Of a DNA stretch of 64,000 bases, positions 17,334 to 24,921 are shown piece by piece. Position numbers and translations under genes: made by a program. This DNA comes from Streptomyces hokutonensis. GTDB taxonomy: Bacteria; Actinomycetota; Actinomycetes; Streptomycetales; Streptomycetaceae. Location: contig NZ_BARG01000086.1 in assembly GCF_000376565.1 (NCBI RefSeq), positions 1 to 64,000 on the forward strand. The letters run 5' to 3'. Numbering within the stretch: the stretch's first letter is position 1; each line of letters starts with the position of its first letter. The notes below the pieces were generated by a model that had not been told where the DNA came from, ran no database searches, and saw only the letters and a list, made by a program, of their open reading frames with translations.

Positions 17334-17371
17334 AGCCCACTCCTCCACCCTCTTGACGCGACCTGAACCCT

Positions 17372-17405
17372 ACCGTACCGTCCAGATCACACTGGACGGT
17401 ACAGT
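17372..17405. promoter_or_regulatory. Tandem TetR-type operators, site 4
   Basis: Two copies occur 19 bases apart: ACCGTACCGTCCAGA at 17372-17386 (two mismatches from the consensus) and ACTGGACGGTACAGT at 17391-17405. They lie between the divergent TetR-fusion gene and the MFS gene at 17546. The same paired layout, also behind a GAACCCTACCGTAC stretch, occurs upstream of the second tetR gene at 27370-27402. This supports coordinated autoregulation. Confidence 0.78.
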
Positions 17406-17545
17406 TCAGTTGATCGCGAACCCGTCCGAGACGGGAACAGCGCGCCTGGAGCCGCCGCGACAGCCCTCCCCATCAGCAGCACACACAACTGAATAACGCG
17501 GTCGTCAAAGCCGACGCCCGCTTCTACCGAGTTCAAGGAGTTCCG

Positions 17546-19030
17546 ATGTCTCCAACGACGAATCCATCGGAAACACCGGGGTCTCCCCCCACGCTCGTCC
17601 CGCCCGTACCGATGTCGACGCGTGAAAGTGCTCCGCCGAAGACAAGCTGGAAACGCTATGCCGCGGACTTCATCAAGGCACCCCGTCAGGCCAAGGCGGC
17701 GCTCATAGGCAGTCTGCTGCTCGTGGCGGTCAGCCCGTCCGCCTTCTCGGCGCTCACCCCGTACGTCGCACCGGCGTACGCCATGAAAACCGGCACGACA
17801 CCGTCGGACGCGATTCTTCTCTTCGTCACCGTGCCGCTCGTCATCGGCCCGCTCCTCCTGCCGGTCGTCGGACGCTGGGTGGACCGACGGGGTGCTCGGC
17901 GCGTCGCGATTCCGGCGGTGGTCCTTTACGCGATCACCACGGCGGCCATCCCGCTCGGCGCGGGGAGGGTCTGGCTGCTGGAGACACTCCTCATCGTCGC
18001 GTCGGTCTTTGGATTCGCCGCGAGCCTCGGGGTCGTCTTCAAGATCATCTCGACGTGGTTTCCCGGGCACCGCGGAATCGGGTTCGGACTCGTCGGAGTG
18101 ACGTCGAGTGTGGCCGGCGCTGTCCTCTCACCGGTGTTCCAGTGGCTCGTGAACGGTGACACTCCTGCGGTTTCCTCGGCGGTGTCCGCCCACCCCGCGG
18201 GAAAGCCGAGCGGGCCGCCGCCGGTCTCCGCCGCCGACCCCGGGGTGTTCACGGGACTCGGCTGGGACGGCGTGTACTACGTGGCCGCGCTCGCGATCGC
18301 CGTCGTCGGCATCCCGGCCGTCCTCTGGCTCGTCTCCGAACCGAAGGTCACTCCGACGACCGGACCGAAGCTCCTTGAGGCCAATCTGCCAGGTGTGCCG
18401 TTCCGGCAGGCGATTCGAACCCGTGCCTGGATCTTCATCGTCCTGCTCCTCACGTTCGTCTCCACCGGCCCGGTGTCGATACGCCAGAACGCCGTGGATT
18501 TCTTCGGCCAGAACGGCATCGACTCCGCAACCGTGTCGCTCGGACTCTCCGTGCTCTTCAGCGCGTCGGTCGTGGGGCTCCTCGTCGCCGGAACCGTCCT
18601 CGACCGAGCGCGCCGTCCGTGGATCGTGGCGGTGCTGATCGCGACGGTCCCGGTCGGGCTGGCGCTCGCGCTCATCAACGGCGGCTCCCTCGCGCTCTTC
18701 TACGTCGCCATGGCACTTCTCGGCTTCGCGACCGGCGCGGAATCGGCCCTCGGCCCGGCGCTGATCGCCAAGTACCTCGGGCTGAAGTCCTTCGGATCGA
18801 TGCAGGGGCTGACCCTCGCGATCACGGGTTCGGCGCTGGCGCTCGCCCCGTATGCGGTGAGTGCGATCCAGGCAAGTTCCGGTAGTTACACCCCGGCCCT
18901 TCTGATGCTCGTCGGGCTCACTGGCATCGCGGTCGTTCTGGCCGCTCTGCTTCCGAAATACCCGCGGCCGTGGGTGATGCCGGCGCCGGCCGGGGACGAC
19001 GTGCCCAGTCGGCCGACGCCCGCCTCGTAG
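17546..19030 (+). CDS. MFS transporter, OFA-like (paralogue 1)
   Basis: 494 aa with a Pro/Ser/Thr-rich cytoplasmic N terminus (about 1-45) and 12 hydrophobic helices. The loop motif GRWVDRRGARRV between helices 2 and 3 is the major-facilitator signature. GVVFKIISTWFPGHRGIGFGL is typical of the oxalate/formate-antiporter-like branch used for organic acid or aromatic acid uptake. A Gly/Pro/Ser-rich insertion lies between helices 6 and 7. It is divergent from the TetR fusion, and tandem operators lie 140 bases upstream. It probably imports the substrate of the neighbouring monooxygenases. Confidence 0.87.
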   Translation: MSPTTNPSETPGSPPTLVPPVPMSTRESAPPKTSWKRYAADFIKAPRQAKAALIGSLLLVAVSPSAFSALTPYVAPAYAMKTGTTPSDAILLFVTVPLVIGPLLLPVVGRWVDRRGARRVAIPAVVLYAITTAAIPLGAGRVWLLETLLIVASVFGFAASLGVVFKIISTWFPGHRGIGFGLVGVTSSVAGAVLSPVFQWLVNGDTPAVSSAVSAHPAGKPSGPPPVSAADPGVFTGLGWDGVYYVAALAIAVVGIPAVLWLVSEPKVTPTTGPKLLEANLPGVPFRQAIRTRAWIFIVLLLTFVSTGPVSIRQNAVDFFGQNGIDSATVSLGLSVLFSASVVGLLVAGTVLDRARRPWIVAVLIATVPVGLALALINGGSLALFYVAMALLGFATGAESALGPALIAKYLGLKSFGSMQGLTLAITGSALALAPYAVSAIQASSGSYTPALLMLVGLTGIAVVLAALLPKYPRPWVMPAPAGDDVPSRPTPAS

Positions 19031-19216
19031 CCCCACCGCCGGCGCGCCGATGGTCGCAGCCGACGAGGCGCCTGGCCGATCTCGGCTTCCGCCCTCTTCG
19101 GCTGCATCGGCATCATGGTCCTGAATTGCGGGGCCGGATCCGCAAGGCCGTCGCCGAGTGGTTTTCCGCCACCGGGGGATCGGCCGTTGTCGCGCACACG
19201 CGACGCTGATGACGCG

Positions 19217-19648
19217 TCAATCGGCCGCGACGGACATTCCGCCCCACTCCTCCGGGGCGACGTCGGCGAGCGTCTCCGAGAACGTCCATTGATGGCCCGC
19301 GAGGTCCTCGACGCTGTACTGCCGTTCGCCGTACTCGAAATCGGTCGGCTCCATGACGACGCGTGCGCCGTGCGCCAGGGACCGCTCGTAGTGGGCGTCG
19401 ACGTTCTCCACTCGTACCGTCACCGAGTGCGTGACCTCGCCGGGGCGTGGCGGGCGGCGATCATGCCGTACGTCTCCGACGATCACGGCACCGTCGCCGA
19501 AACCGAGCTGTGCGCGGTGGCTCTCGCCGATCCGCACCCGTTCGGCGAACCCGAAGGCCGCGCCGAGCCAGGCGACCGCCTCGCGCACATCGGGATAGAT
19601 CAGGACGGGGATGACCGTCGACGCCGGAATGGAGCGGTTCGGCTTCAT
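19217..19648 (-). CDS. VOC/glyoxalase-like protein (PhnB type)
   Basis: 143 aa from ATG 19648, with GGAG seven bases upstream. The frame extends to 19786 but that part has no ribosome site. It contains a single vicinal-oxygen-chelate domain with IPVLIYPDVREAVAWLGAAFGF at the N terminus, a central SVTVRVENVD strand and HQWTFSETL near the end, as in PhnB-like/bleomycin-resistance-like proteins. Such proteins bind small ligands or metals, and many have no known reaction. It is monocistronic, with its 5' side next to the left end of an insertion sequence at 19781. No link to the catabolic genes is evident. Confidence 0.75.
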   Translation of the reverse strand: MKPNRSIPASTVIPVLIYPDVREAVAWLGAAFGFAERVRIGESHRAQLGFGDGAVIVGDVRHDRRPPRPGEVTHSVTVRVENVDAHYERSLAHGARVVMEPTDFEYGERQYSVEDLAGHQWTFSETLADVAPEEWGGMSVAAD

Positions 19649-19882
19649 GGCTGACTCCAGGCGCTTGGGCTGAGCCACGCGACTCAAGAGCGTACCCGCC
19701 GGCCGGCGCCAGGGCTGCTCGTCACCGGAGACCCTCGCGGTCGCGGAGAGAAGGCCGTCCGGTCTCAGCGTCAATTCAATGAGCACTGTGCATCGTGAAC
19801 TTGCTGGTCACGGGGCTGGTGTGCGTGCGGTTCCGGATGCTCGTGCTGGTCGTGGGTGGATGACTTCGGTGAAGGTCGTCGG

Positions 19883-20560
19883 TCACCGGGACACTTCGCG
19901 GTTCGTGAGGACGAGCAGGGCCCTGACCAGGGTGGTCGCCCAGGCCGGGTCGGTGCGGACTGTGACGAGCACGCGCCAGTTTTCGAGGTGGGCGAAGCCG
20001 TGCTCCACCGGTGCCCGGACCGCTGCCAGTGCGGTGTTCGACAGCTTCTGTCCTCGCGTCAGAGGCCGGTTCCGGGCGGCCTTGTAATCGGCGATCGCCC
20101 CGAGACCGGCCGCCCGCAGTTTGGCGCTGAGCTGGCCGTGTCGACAGGCGGTGATCTCCGAAATCCGTCCGGGACCGGCCGCCGAGACCCGGAGCAGCCG
20201 GCCGCGATCGTCGGTGAGCGCGATCACGAGCAGGCCATGGCATTTGCTCTTGCCGGAGTGGTTCTTCCGGTTCTCTTTGCCGGAGCGCCGGCGGGTGCGG
20301 ATCGGCGTGCCGTCCAGCAGCACCATCCCGCCACCCTTGCGGGCGATCTTTTTGAGGGCGCGATCCAGGCGCGGGGCGCGGGCGGCCCGCACGAGGGCGG
20401 CGATCCGTCCCGGAGGCAGGGCCCGCCACAGTGACCTGATCTTCTTCAGGTGGCCGCGGATCAGGCCGGCGAGCCGGTTCAGGGTGGCACTCGACAGCGG
20501 CAGGCGGGCAGTGCGGACAAGGCCGTCAGGGCCCTCGACGGGATGGTTGTCTTTCTGCAC
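19883..20560 (-). pseudogene. IS5-superfamily (DDE_Tnp_4-like) transposase remnant
   Basis: 225 codons are open. The N-terminal part has TLNRLAGLIRGHLKKIRSLWRALPPGR, then jumps to LDRALKKIARKGGGMVLLDGT (first catalytic Asp), HSGKSKCHGLLVIAL, a block SEITACR where the family usually has H-D-x-T-x-A-R, and finally APVEHGFAHLENWRVL with the C-terminal Glu. Segments expected between these blocks (helix-turn-helix and the D-K-G-Y region) are missing, and the second catalytic Asp seems replaced. I read it as an in-frame-deleted, inactive copy. It lies inside the element 19781-21176. Confidence 0.65.
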
Positions 20561-20567
20561 ACCAAAC

Positions 20568-20996
20568 TCAACTGCCGTCGGGGGACCGCCAGTTGTGCCT
20601 CGTCGGCCGCCCGCCTCTCTTCGCCCGGGAGCGTGCGGCGTACCTGCCGTCAGGACGCTTGTGCAGCCGGCCGCGGTCGGCGAGCTTGGTCATCTTCGCC
20701 CGCAACGGTTGCAGCTTTCCGCGCGCCGTCACCTCAAGGCCCAGCTCCTCGCCGACGGCCCTGACCTGCACCGGGCCGTCGGCAGCCCGCACGATCGCCA
20801 GGATCTTGCGGTAGTCGGCGGGCGGCGCGGCCGCCACAGCCCGGTGCTGTTCGGCCGGCCGGTGCAGGACCCGCTCGGCGATCACCAACTCCTCCCGCTC
20901 GGCCTGGACTTCCGTCAGTTGCTTGGCCAACTCCTCGGCGAGCGTGTCCAGTTCATTCCGGCGAGCCGTGATCCGCTCCAGCTCCAGCATCGCCAT
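20568..20996 (-). CDS. IS-associated coiled-coil/winged-helix-like protein
   Basis: 142 aa from ATG 20996 (GGGAGG upstream). Residues 1-45 form a heptad-rich helix (MLELERITARRNELDTLAEEL and on). A C-terminal domain (about 75-130) with PADYRKILAIVRAADGPVQV and LQPLRAKMTKLADRGRLHK looks like a winged helix. I recognise this as a protein often found beside insertion sequences in Streptomyces, but I know no function for it. It sits 7 bases upstream of the transposase remnant on the same strand and inside the same terminal repeats, so it is probably an accessory gene of the IS. The frame extends upstream to the right IS end without a better start. Confidence 0.6.
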   Translation of the reverse strand: MAMLELERITARRNELDTLAEELAKQLTEVQAEREELVIAERVLHRPAEQHRAVAAAPPADYRKILAIVRAADGPVQVRAVGEELGLEVTARGKLQPLRAKMTKLADRGRLHKRPDGRYAARSRAKRGGRPTRHNWRSPDGS

Positions 20997-21240
20997 GCCC
21001 TCCCCGCGCCCTCCCTGCACCGGCCCGGTCAGGGACCGCAGGAGGGGCACGGCGGTCGGCCGGCAACGGCCTTGGTGACAGGTCGGATGAACTTCACCAT
21101 GGACACCCGCCGACGACCAGCGCGAGTACCCCGCACACCAGACCCGTGACCTGTGTACTTCATGTTGCACAGTCTCATCGGGAAGGCGGCACTCATCGCC
21201 CGGATGCCGGTGCGCGGCGTGTGTGGTGGTGCGTCTTCGA

Positions 21241-22212
21241 TCAGCGGTCGATGGCGGCCATGTTGTCCGCGTCGTAGCGCTCGCCGGAGGCCCGGGGCAG
21301 GTCGTTCAGGCGGGCGGCGTGGCCGGCTGTGAGCTCGATGTGGTCGGCGGCGGCGTTCTCCTCCAGCCGGGCGACTCGCTTGGTGCCGGGGATGGGCGCG
21401 ATGTCGTCACCCTGGGCGAGCAGCCAGGCCAGGGCGACCTGTGCGGGCGTGCTGTCGATCTCGGCGGCTACGGCCCGGACCTCGTCGACGATTCGCAGGT
21501 TGCGTTCCAGGTTGCCGTCGGCGAAGCGGTGGTTGGTGCGGCGCCAGTCGTCGGAGTCAAGATCGTTCAGGGAGCGGATGTTGCCGGTCAGGAAGCCACG
21601 GCCGAGCGGGGAGTACGGCACGAAGCCGATACCCAGTTCGCGCAGGACGGGGAGGATCTCGGCCTCCGGGTCGCGGGTCCACAGGGAGTATTCGGACTGG
21701 ACCGCGGTGATCGGATGCACGGCGTGAGCGCGGCGGATCGTGGCGGGGCCGGCCTCGGACAGGCCGATGTGGCGGATCTTGCCTTCGGTCACCAGTTCGG
21801 CCAGCGCGCCAATGGTCTCTTCGATGGGCGTGCCGGGGTCCACCCGGTGCTGGTAGTAGAGATCGATGTAGTCGGTGCCCAGGCGCTCCAGTGATCCCTC
21901 CACGGCCAGGCGGATGTTGGCCGGGGTGCTGTCGGGAGCCGAGCCACCGGTGTGGGAGAGCAGTCCGAACTTGGTGGCCAGCACGACCTCGTCCCGGTGC
22001 CCCCGCACGGCGCGGCCGACCAGCTCCTCGTTGATGAAGGGGCCGTACCCCTCAGCGGTGTCGATATGGGTGACCCCGAGGTCCAGAGCGCGATGGATCG
22101 TGCGGATCGACTCGTCGTCGAACTGGCCGGCGCCGGTGTAGAACGCCGACATTCCCATGGCTCCGAGACCGATGCGCGAGACCTTGAGGCTGCCGAGCGA
22201 AATGGTTTTCAT
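21241..22212 (-). CDS. Aldo/keto reductase
   Basis: 323 aa from ATG 22212. This is a TIM-barrel aldo/keto reductase: LGLGAMGMS-type N terminus (RIGLGAMGMS), catalytic Asp and Tyr in FDTAEGYG-like HIDTAEGYG, the Lys in LATKFG, QHRVDP for the active-site His region, and the NADP-binding PIPGTKRVARLEEN near the C terminus. It is closest in style to the AKR13/YghZ-like group that reduces aldehydes or ketones with NADPH. It is transcribed divergently from a TetR gene across an intergenic region carrying three similar palindromes, so repression by that TetR is likely. Confidence 0.92.
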   Translation of the reverse strand: MKTISLGSLKVSRIGLGAMGMSAFYTGAGQFDDESIRTIHRALDLGVTHIDTAEGYGPFINEELVGRAVRGHRDEVVLATKFGLLSHTGGSAPDSTPANIRLAVEGSLERLGTDYIDLYYQHRVDPGTPIEETIGALAELVTEGKIRHIGLSEAGPATIRRAHAVHPITAVQSEYSLWTRDPEAEILPVLRELGIGFVPYSPLGRGFLTGNIRSLNDLDSDDWRRTNHRFADGNLERNLRIVDEVRAVAAEIDSTPAQVALAWLLAQGDDIAPIPGTKRVARLEENAAADHIELTAGHAARLNDLPRASGERYDADNMAAIDR

Positions 22213-22236
22213 GGCGCGGACTTCCCTTCCCATTGG

Positions 22237-22351
22237 TTCAGTACCGATCGGTGCAGAACGGTAGCACATCAAGACCGAACGGTACTGAACTATGTTTGCC
22301 GCCTTGCGGGGACGAAGCTGCTGGTCAACTGGGATCTGTACCGAGTGGTAC
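22237..22351. promoter_or_regulatory. Divergent promoter with three ACCG-nn-CGGT-type operators
   Basis: Three related palindromes lie between the aldo/keto reductase and tetR starts: TTCAGTACCGATCGGTGCAG (22237-22256), ACCGAACGGT (22274-22283) and the perfect GTACCGAGTGGTAC (22338-22351), which ends nine bases before the tetR ATG. They are distinct from the ACTG-N7-CAGT family, so this local TetR probably has its own specificity. Confidence 0.65.
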
Positions 22352-22360
22352 GCTTGTGGC

Positions 22361-22966
22361 ATGGGTGACTCGCGCAAGGCCGTCATGGGTCGGCCCCGAG
22401 GATTCGACATCGACCAGGCGCTGGAACGGGCGATGCGGGTGTTCTGGGCGCGAGGTTACGAAGGTGCAAGCCTCGCTGAGCTGACCGGCGCCATGGGGAT
22501 CACCAAGACGAGCATGTATGCGGCCTTCGGCAACAAGGAGCAGTTGTTCTGCAAGGCCCTCCAGCGCTACGGCGCGGGGCCGGCCGCCTACGCCACGCGC
22601 GCCTTGGAGGAGCCCACCGCGCGGGCTGTCGCCTTGGCGTTCCTCCGTGGAGCGGTCTGCACCACGACCCCTCCCGACGGCCCCTCCGGGTGCCTGACCG
22701 TGCAGGGTGCGCTGGCGGCGAGCGACGAGAGCCGGGCCGTCCACGACCTGCTCGTCGACTGGCGCAACGACGCGGGGGTCCGCCTCGAGGAGCGCTTCCG
22801 GCGCGCCGTCGACGAGGGTGATCTGCCGCGCAGTGCCGATCCTCGGCGTCTTGCCCGGTTCGTCATGACGATGGGGTTCGGCATCGCAGTGCAGGCCGCC
22901 AACGGCCTCGGTCCTGCTGAGCTCGATGAGATCGTCGACACGGCGTTGCTCGGCTGGCCCGCGTAG
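22361..22966 (+). CDS. TetR-family regulator of the aldo/keto reductase
   Basis: 201 aa from ATG 22361. Helix-turn-helix at about residues 20-65: FDIDQALERAMRVFWARGYE, SLAELTGAMGITKTSMYAAFGNKEQLF. The C-terminal domain (about 80-195) has GPSGCLTVQGALAAS, typical of the AcrR/ComR-like group that responds to small electrophiles or aldehydes. The gene has little space for a ribosome site after the palindrome at 22338-22351, so the leader is very short. The effector is probably a carbonyl substrate of the divergent reductase (inference). Confidence 0.88.
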   Translation: MGDSRKAVMGRPRGFDIDQALERAMRVFWARGYEGASLAELTGAMGITKTSMYAAFGNKEQLFCKALQRYGAGPAAYATRALEEPTARAVALAFLRGAVCTTTPPDGPSGCLTVQGALAASDESRAVHDLLVDWRNDAGVRLEERFRRAVDEGDLPRSADPRRLARFVMTMGFGIAVQAANGLGPAELDEIVDTALLGWPA

Positions 22967-23166
22967 CGGCTGCACTCCTTCGCTCGCCCCGGTGAGACAT
23001 GCTCCGCGCATGACGGCCGTGACGGTGCGGCAAAACTTCGGTACCGTCCGGGACGGAAGTTAGAGCAGTGGTTCCTCCCTGCCGGCGATCACCGGGACGA
23101 AGCCCGTCAGGGGCCGTCGGGAAACACCGAGCATGACCTCCGCTGCGGGAGCCGAAGAAGGGGATC

Positions 23167-23559
23167 ATGTCCGACACCGACCTGCGCGAGTTCTACCTTC
23201 GCTACATCGAGGCGCTCAACGCCCACGAGATCTGCCGCATGGACGAGTTCATCAACGACGAGACCACCCTGAACGGCGAGCCGGGCACTCGGGACCAGGT
23301 CATCGCTGTGCTGAACGGCGACATCGACGCGGTCCCGGATTTCCACTGGAAGCCTCAGGAGATCGCGGTCGATGGTGATCGCCTGGCCGCCCGTCTGACC
23401 AACACGGGCACGCCCGCCAAGGAGTGGCTCGGCGTGGCTCCCACCGGCGCCTCGTTCGAGATCGTCGAGTACGCCATCTATCAGATTCGTGACGGGCGGT
23501 TCGTGCACATGACGGCCCTGCACGACGCCGAGACCCTGAGGCGGCAGCTCGGTGCCTGA
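23167..23559 (+). CDS. SnoaL-like ester cyclase/polyketide-cyclase-fold protein
   Basis: 130 aa with a full SnoaL fold: N-terminal helix YLRYIEALNAHEICRMDEFI, central strands, FEIVEYAIYQIRDGRFVHMT near the end. It is distinct from the two SnoaL paralogues farther left, being shorter and belonging to the ester-cyclase branch. GAAGAAGGGG precedes the ATG. The stop overlaps the GTG start of the oxidoreductase pseudogene downstream by 8 bases, so the two were an operon. Function beyond the fold is unknown. Confidence 0.8.
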   Translation: MSDTDLREFYLRYIEALNAHEICRMDEFINDETTLNGEPGTRDQVIAVLNGDIDAVPDFHWKPQEIAVDGDRLAARLTNTGTPAKEWLGVAPTGASFEIVEYAIYQIRDGRFVHMTALHDAETLRRQLGA

Positions 23560-24770
23560 CCCCCGTAAGCCGATCGGCGTCGGCGTCGGTGTCGTCGGCC
23601 TGAGCGCCACGGGAGGCTGGGCGGCCGGGGCCCACCTGCCCGCGCTGAGAGCCGTCGACGGGATCGAGCTTCGCGCGCCGGCGGCGAGCTCCGAAGCCTC
23701 GGCCCGGGCCGCGGGAGCGGCGTATGGCGTACCCGCGTACACGTCGGTCGAGCAGCTCGCCGGCGACGAGAACGTCGACCTCGTCGTTGTCGCCGTCAAA
23801 GTGCCCCAGCATCGCGAACTCGTGTTGCCCGTGCTGAAGGCGGGAGTGCCGGTGCTCTCCGAGTGGCCGCTCGCCGTCGACCTGCGCGAGGCCGAGGAGA
23901 TGGAGCGTGCCGCCGGGGCGACGCGCACCTTCGTCGGTCTTCAGGGACGCTCCTCGCCTACCTTCCGCCGGCTGGCCGACCTCGTGTCCGGAGGTAGGGG
24001 AAGTGCTCTCCGCCACCGTCGTGGAGTCTTCGACCGAATGGGGCACTCCGGTGTCTCCGAACATGGTCTATACGCTCGACCGCAAGCTCGGGGCCACGAT
24101 GCTGACCATCGCGTTCGGACGCGCGATCGACCTGGTGTCGATGGTCGTCGGCGAGCTTCAGGAAGTGGTCACCACGACCGCGACCCGGCGCCGCCAGGTT
24201 CCCCTCGGACGCACCGGGCAGGTCGTTCCGATGACCGCCGAGGACCAGATCGCGATCTCGGGCACCGTGGCGGGCGGGGCGATCCTGTCCGTCCACCACC
24301 GTGGAGGCGCGGCATCGAGTGCAGGGTTCTCTCTGGTCATCGACGGCACGGAGGGGAGACTCGAGATCACCGCCGCCGAGTTCCCGCACATCGGTCCGGT
24401 CACGGTGCGTGGCACACGCGGCGGCGGTCGGCCTACGAAGGTCACGCTGCCCAGCGGCTACGACGACTGTCCCGGCCTGGCCGGAACAGTGATCCACAGC
24501 CTGGCGCGCGCCTACGCCGCGATTCGGGACGACCTCATCCACGGAACGGCTGTCGCCCCGGACTTCACCCACGCCGTCAGGCGCCACCGACTCCTTGACG
24601 CGATCGTACGGTCCGCCGCCACAGGCCGACGAAAAGCCCTCCGTCCTTGGGTGCGCGGCCAGTCGATTTCGACACTGCCCGACATCACTTCGCCACATCG
24701 GCCCCTGCCATGTGTGCCGGCATACTCAGCCGCGCGCCGACCGATCGAGAACGGACGCGAGCGACCCTGA
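23552..24770 (+). pseudogene. Gfo/Idh/MocA oxidoreductase, frameshifted
   Basis: From GTG 23552 the frame encodes a Rossmann N-terminal domain (GVGVVGLSATGGWAAGAHLP; VDLVVVAVKVPQH; SEWPLAVDLREAEEME) up to LADLVSG at about 23995. The reading then continues in the +1 frame from EVGEVLSATVVES through the C-terminal alpha/beta domain (GTVAGGAILSVHHRGG, DGTEGRLEITA) to a stop at 24768-24770. One extra base or two missing bases near 23995-24000 would explain it. Only the first frame has a start, so intact protein is not expected unless this is a sequencing error. The 3' end runs into the solitary IS end. Confidence 0.75.
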
Positions 24771-24798
24771 CCTGCGTACTTCATGTTGCACAGGTCTC
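24765..24798. repeat. Solitary insertion-sequence end
   Basis: This stretch matches the right end of the 19781-21176 element. Bases 24769-24792 are identical to 21148-21171 except for one position, in the same orientation. No transposase sits next to it. It either marks the other boundary of a formerly mobile segment (21177-24764) or is left over from a deleted second IS copy. The rest of the gap up to 24921 shows no gene. Confidence 0.65.
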
Positions 24799-24921
24799 AA
24801 TGGCAGAGCCGACGGGTGCCGCGCGGGCGGGTCCGGATGCGGCCGGCGATCCGCCGCAGAGCACAAGTCTGGTCACGACCGTTCGTCGACCGTCGTGACC
24901 AGCACTTGTATGCAGGGCGCC

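Larger units (their letters stand above)
19781..21176. mobile_element. Degenerate insertion sequence with imperfect 34-bp ends
   Basis: The left end begins GAGCACTGTGCATCGTGAAC (19781-19814) and the right end, read inward on the other strand, begins GAGACTGTGCAACATGAAGT (21176-21143). Both continue to GGTCACGGG. The 1.4-kb interval holds a transposase remnant and a small accessory gene, both leftward. A third copy of the right end stands alone at 24765-24798. Direct target repeats could not be identified with confidence. The transposase has internal deletions, so the element is probably inactive. Confidence 0.65.
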
